Assembly: GCA_003342815.1 (NCBI GenBank)
Contig: PTEX01000207.1
Location: forward strand, 374,154 to 438,153
Direction of reading: 5' to 3'
DNA length: 64,000 bases
DNA from: Eudromia elegans
Taxonomy: Eukaryota; Chordata; Aves; Tinamiformes; Tinamidae
A program made the translations under genes and the position numbers. Numbering within the stretch: position 1 is the first letter of the stretch; each line of letters opens with the position of its first letter. The notes under the pieces were generated by a model. The model was not told the DNA's origin. It saw nothing but the letters and a program-made list of their open reading frames with translations, and did not search any database. This document shows positions 60,127-64,000 of this stretch, piece by piece.

Positions 60127-61929
60127 TGTGAAGTTCCAGTATATGATCAGATTTGGGTACTCTGTACCTGGATTGGGGGTTTGAGGGTGGTTTTCTTTTG
60201 GAGAGAATTTCTGTCTTTTCTGCTTACAACAGCAACCCAATGTAAGCAAGGGAAGCTTTCGTTTGGAGTAGCCCTCAGGATTTGCCCAGGAGTACCATTA
60301 TATTGATAACGGTGTTAAAAAGAGAGCCTAGCACTCCTGAGGCTGCTTGACTCTCCTTGTGCCTATGACAGCAGTGCTGCTTTTCTTACAGCAGCACTGG
60401 AATGTCCATAGCCCCATCTCCTTCCAGCTTCTCTTATGATCTATTTCAACCTTTGGACCCCACACAACCGTATCACAGTTCCATGATGCTAAGATAAAAG
60501 CAAGATACGCTACACCTTATGAGGAAAGCTAGAACCAAAGCCGCCTACAGGCAAACCCTGCCACCCCACAGGGCAGTAAACCCCACAGAAGCAATGCTGG
60601 CCAGAGAGAAGGCTGAGTTAGAGTGAACTCTTAGTAAGCAGGAGCAACAAAGCGTCCCAAGTTTGGCACAGACAGCAGCCACCGGCTTGTCTTTCATTTC
60701 AAGGCCCCAGAAAGTCTGTCCAATGGTGTGGATATGGCTGCTTTACAGGAAGAAAAGGATTCTTTGTAATTTCCTACTACAAGCACGTCCTCTCTCCCTT
60801 CCTCTCACTCTCTGCCTCAAGCTGCCACACCACATGCAGTTACCCCTGTACTGCTTTCCAAAGCCAAGCCAGATCCAAAGACACCTTACCTGCAACAGGG
60901 TATTTCTGCACATGTCACTTTGTTGGACTGAACTTCTTCCTGCCCAATATCAACTGGCAAGTTTAACTCCGGAGCAAAGTCAAAGACGACTGGCAATGTT
61001 GAGTCTCCTCATTAAGTACTTTGGGGAATACATCTGTGTCTGAAATACAACAATCATAAATAAGATGTGGAGCTCTTCTTAAAGAAAAAAAGAATTTAAC
61101 AGAATTCAACAGAAGAATTCAACATTTTTGAAAACTAAATTAAAGGCATTCCTTGTGCTATATAATCAGTTGTGAATTAGATAGCTTGTTATGTAAGCTT
61201 ATGGTGGAAAAGATATTGTTTGCATAAATAAAACCCGTATAAAGAATATAGCTAAAGCTAAGTATCTAAATAAATGCCCTCTTCTATGTAAGAAAGTGCT
61301 GTGCAAAGCATGGCATTCAAGTTAGGAAAGGTTATGATGATATTTGCTTTAAAAGCCAAAGGAAAGTTTCCTAAGTGGAGTCCTTCAAATTTAGTACGGG
61401 CAGCTTTCCCAGAAGGTTTCATCTAGGAAGGATCAGTTAGTCAGTATCTGTAGTACAGACTGCAAATCAATTGTATGTTATGTAAAAACCAACTCCTTAA
61501 CTGGTAAAACTAGGATGGGCAGAACCCATTTTTCTTCTTACTCTTGAATCATATGTGAGAAATGTGAGTAGACACACATAACTTTCTCTGAACCATTAAA
61601 GACTTTTATTCTTTCCAAATTAAGTCTCTTAAGGTTACTTCTCCAAACTTCTTTTTATTTTCATTATTCTTTCCTAGATCATTTTTCATTTCCATGATAG
61701 GCCTTCTGAGATGAAGCAACGAGGGTTTTTTTTTGTTATTGCTCTTTATTTTTCTCTTAATACACTTATTTCTCACTTTTGCTTTACAGTCAACACTGCT
61801 CAGCTCTCTGCAGCGACATGAACATCTTTTTTTCCTAAATGATTTAGTAATTTTAAAATCTGGTATACATGAACAGTCCAAACTGTTCTCTAAATCATAT
61901 GACAATGTGATCAAAACTCCATCACGATG
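60126..61929. other. Intergenic, no gene recognised
   Basis: No supported exon or repeat family. Confidence 0.55.
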
Positions 61930-62190
61930 TCAGATTTTCTGCTCATTGTTAGGTCCTTCTACTTTTCCTTCTCATCCTTTGTAAGTGTGACTGAATATTT
62001 CTTTGTCATCTATTGATTTTACCACCCTACAGTTTGTACCTTTCTCCAAATCAAATACTAAACTGCGCCAGCATTAGTGCAAACCTTGGGGGAACTCTGC
62101 TTAGCCTTACTTAAACTCTATGAAAACAACTCCACATCCACCTTTTCCATTAAAGTCTTAGACTTTCTACCATAAAGTAAAACAAGTTGA
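61930..62190 (-). repeat. Old CR1/L3-like fragment
   Basis: The + strand reads 'tttgtcatctattgatttta', 'ccaccctacagtttgtacct', then 'agtgcaaaccttgggggaac', which by eye is the reverse complement of the CR1-clade reverse-transcriptase segment around the FADD box. Much diverged, therefore old. Confidence 0.5.
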
Positions 62191-64000
62191 CCTTTTCATA
62201 TTTAAAAAAATAAATAAATAAAATTAAGAACTCAGCTGGCAACCTCTGCTTTAGCTTTACTGAGGGAGAGCACAGTCAGGGATGAGGTATGGGTAGAAGA
62301 GGAATGTCAGACCTCACCTCAGAGGGCACCAGCAAGGATTACGAAGACAAGCATGGGGCAGAAATGAAAGAAGAAAGAACCCAGAAGTGCCAGTGTCCCC
62401 ACAGGAAATGGCTCCCGAAGGGAGGTCCCACGGCACACGGCAAGGCCCTACAGCTGGTGCCCATTTTCTTGACCGTATCATGCGCACGCAGCACGTTGAA
62501 AGAGGGGAATGCTTGTCCTTGACCATCTCCTCTCCCGCAAGGGCAAAGAGAGGAGTACCCCTTGCCAAGAGCTTATGAAATGCAAAAAACAAGTCATTAA
62601 AAAAAGAAAAGCAAAAAAAAAAAAAAAAAAAAAGTGCTAGGACTCTGCAGTCCTCCCAGGTATAATTACACAAAATAACAACAAAAATAAGGTGGCTTCT
62701 GGCATTTTTGGAGTTCAGAGGCGTTTACTGTTTTGAGTCTCGACTGCGGTAACGTGTAGGACGCATAAACAGTGAAGTTGGCCAACCAGATGGGGCACAC
62801 AACCTGCTAATTGGGGAAAGTCTGCTCTTGTATCTGGCCACCAGTTGACAACACATCAGCCCCCGGAAAGTCAACTTTCTTAAAGTATTTTTTTTTAAAT
62901 TATTATTTTAAATTCTGGCTGGAATGCTGCTCTAAAATTAAACAAAAATACGTTTGTTAGGGTGAAAGAAAAATATTTTCTGAATATATATTAGCTTTCA
63001 TCGCTTTTCTGCTTACAACATTCAATAGCAAGATTTTCAGGAAATGAATCTAATTGCAAATACCATGTCTTGTCTCTCTTCATATATACAATTACATATA
63101 TATAGTACCACTATCCCTAAGGCTATTTGGCTTCACCCTTTTTTCGGCTCAGTATAGGTTACACAAATTGGCATCCTAGGAGTGAGATATTGCAGTTAAC
63201 ACAAAATGCAGCCAATCTGGTGAGATATTCATTAAAAAATTACTTGCATGCCCAACTCGGTCACTTGATGGAAAGGAGTACCTTTTAACACCTTTTATTT
63301 TCCTTTCAGCTTTATAGAATGAATTTTGAGGCTTCATGACTAAATTACAGTGAAATAAAAAGTGAAAATACTATTTTCTGCTGACATTAAAGTATTCTGA
63401 ATGGATAATGCACCCCACTCTGTATATGATTTTTTTTTGAAAAAAATCATTGCATAAGGTTTCAGGAACACATATCCTACAATACACTTATTTTTCTGCT
63501 TGTTACGACTTCAGTCATCTGATCTACTGTTTAGCAGTCTTCCATTGAATTTAATTTCTTCTGATCAAAGGGTTTCATCTTTATGATTCTATAATGCAGT
63601 TAGGGTCTGACGGGTTTTAGTTAACCCTTTGGGTACACACCATTGCCCAAGCTCAGGCACACTGACAATATTATGGAGGCAAACTACATACTTATAACTG
63701 AGAAAGGTGGTATCTGAAACAATGTTCTATACTGTAAGTATTTGACTTGTCATTTCCACATTTGTTACGAGCTTAATGACTACCTGAGTTGTGCTAATAG
63801 CAGAAATAGTTTACTACTTTTTAATCCTTTAAAATTACATTGTCATCTCAACAATGAGCTAAAAAAAAAAAAGCCAAGGAGTACATTTAAAAAATAGATC
63901 ATAAATCCTGTTCAAAGGCTGAATCTGATCATCAGTCATAGCCATGAAGCCTTTTGAGCTCCACCAATACAATTGCAGAAACCATAAGCATAAAATCTTA
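62191..64000. other. Intergenic, no gene recognised
   Basis: AT-rich flank with an A run at 62,613-62,633 and a small hairpin (ATGATTTTTTT/AAAAAAATCAT, 63,426-63,450). No BLOC1S5 exon is visible, though it is the next gene in human. Confidence 0.55.

Noticed and set aside
60013-60249. Lysine-rich open frame on the minus strand
   Set aside because: It is just the poly-T tract read as AAA codons.
42360-64000. Expected BLOC1S5 (next gene upstream of TXNDC5 in human)
   Set aside because: I searched for its conserved segments (IIKDLGEIHSRLLDHRPVIQ type) in the available frames and saw none; it probably lies beyond the window.
1-64000. CRISPR arrays, tRNA or rRNA genes, endogenous retroviral elements
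   Set aside because: No regularly spaced repeats, no cloverleaf-like sequence with A and B boxes, no rRNA core sequence and no LTR pair or retroviral gene was recognised by reading. A dedicated tRNA and repeat scan would be the decisive test.

Overview
The window reads as a vertebrate nuclear genome, and most likely a bird. It carries two intron-rich, strongly conserved vertebrate genes. It is littered with CR1-type LINE fragments whose 3' ends have the avian CR1 pattern (a 'GGTTGGACTAGATGACCTC' type box followed by ATTCTATGA-like repeats). Its introns are compact, with GT-AG ends. The two genes are the BMP6 - TXNDC5 pair, which is also adjacent and convergent on human chromosome 6p24 (gene-order knowledge, not seen here).

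Positions 1-18,100 (+ strand) hold the 3' part of BMP6: five coding exons, taken as exons 3-7, which encode the end of the propeptide, the furin site (RTTR) and the whole 139-residue mature cystine-knot ligand, followed by a 3'UTR of about 1.3 kb. The window opens inside the intron before exon 3, so the signal peptide and most of the prodomain lie upstream. Intron 4 (about 7.8 kb) contains a CpG-rich stretch just before exon 5. The last intron is only 90 bp and is stop-free in frame.

About 1 kb downstream and convergent is TXNDC5 (- strand, 41,876 down to 19,519). All ten coding exons can be placed. They join without a frame break into 422 codons plus stop: signal peptide, three thioredoxin domains each with a CGHC active site, and a C-terminal RDEL ER-retrieval signal. 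Its first exon lies in a strong CpG island (about 41,200-42,350). Introns hold three antisense-oriented CR1 3' ends, a 24-bp perfect inverted repeat 340 bp across, a 30-bp palindrome with a degenerate tandem array, and one N next to a long poly-A run.

From about 42,400 to 64,000 I find no coding gene. This upstream flank has one CR1 with reverse-transcriptase remnants (46,796-48,080, - strand), older CR1 scraps, small tandem repeats, a 90-bp poly-T tract and two GC-rich patches with good minus-strand splice-donor sequences that could be non-coding first exons.

The genes are not an operon and need not act together. BMP6 is a secreted TGF-beta-family ligand; TXNDC5 is an ER protein disulfide isomerase. 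Cystine-knot ligands do fold through disulfides in the ER, but a functional link is only inference. I did not find a convincing undescribed system. The most notable items are the in-frame 90-bp BMP6 intron, the inverted repeat in TXNDC5 intron 3, the shared W/CGHC intron position in TXNDC5 domains 1 and 3, and the stop codon overlapping AATAAA.
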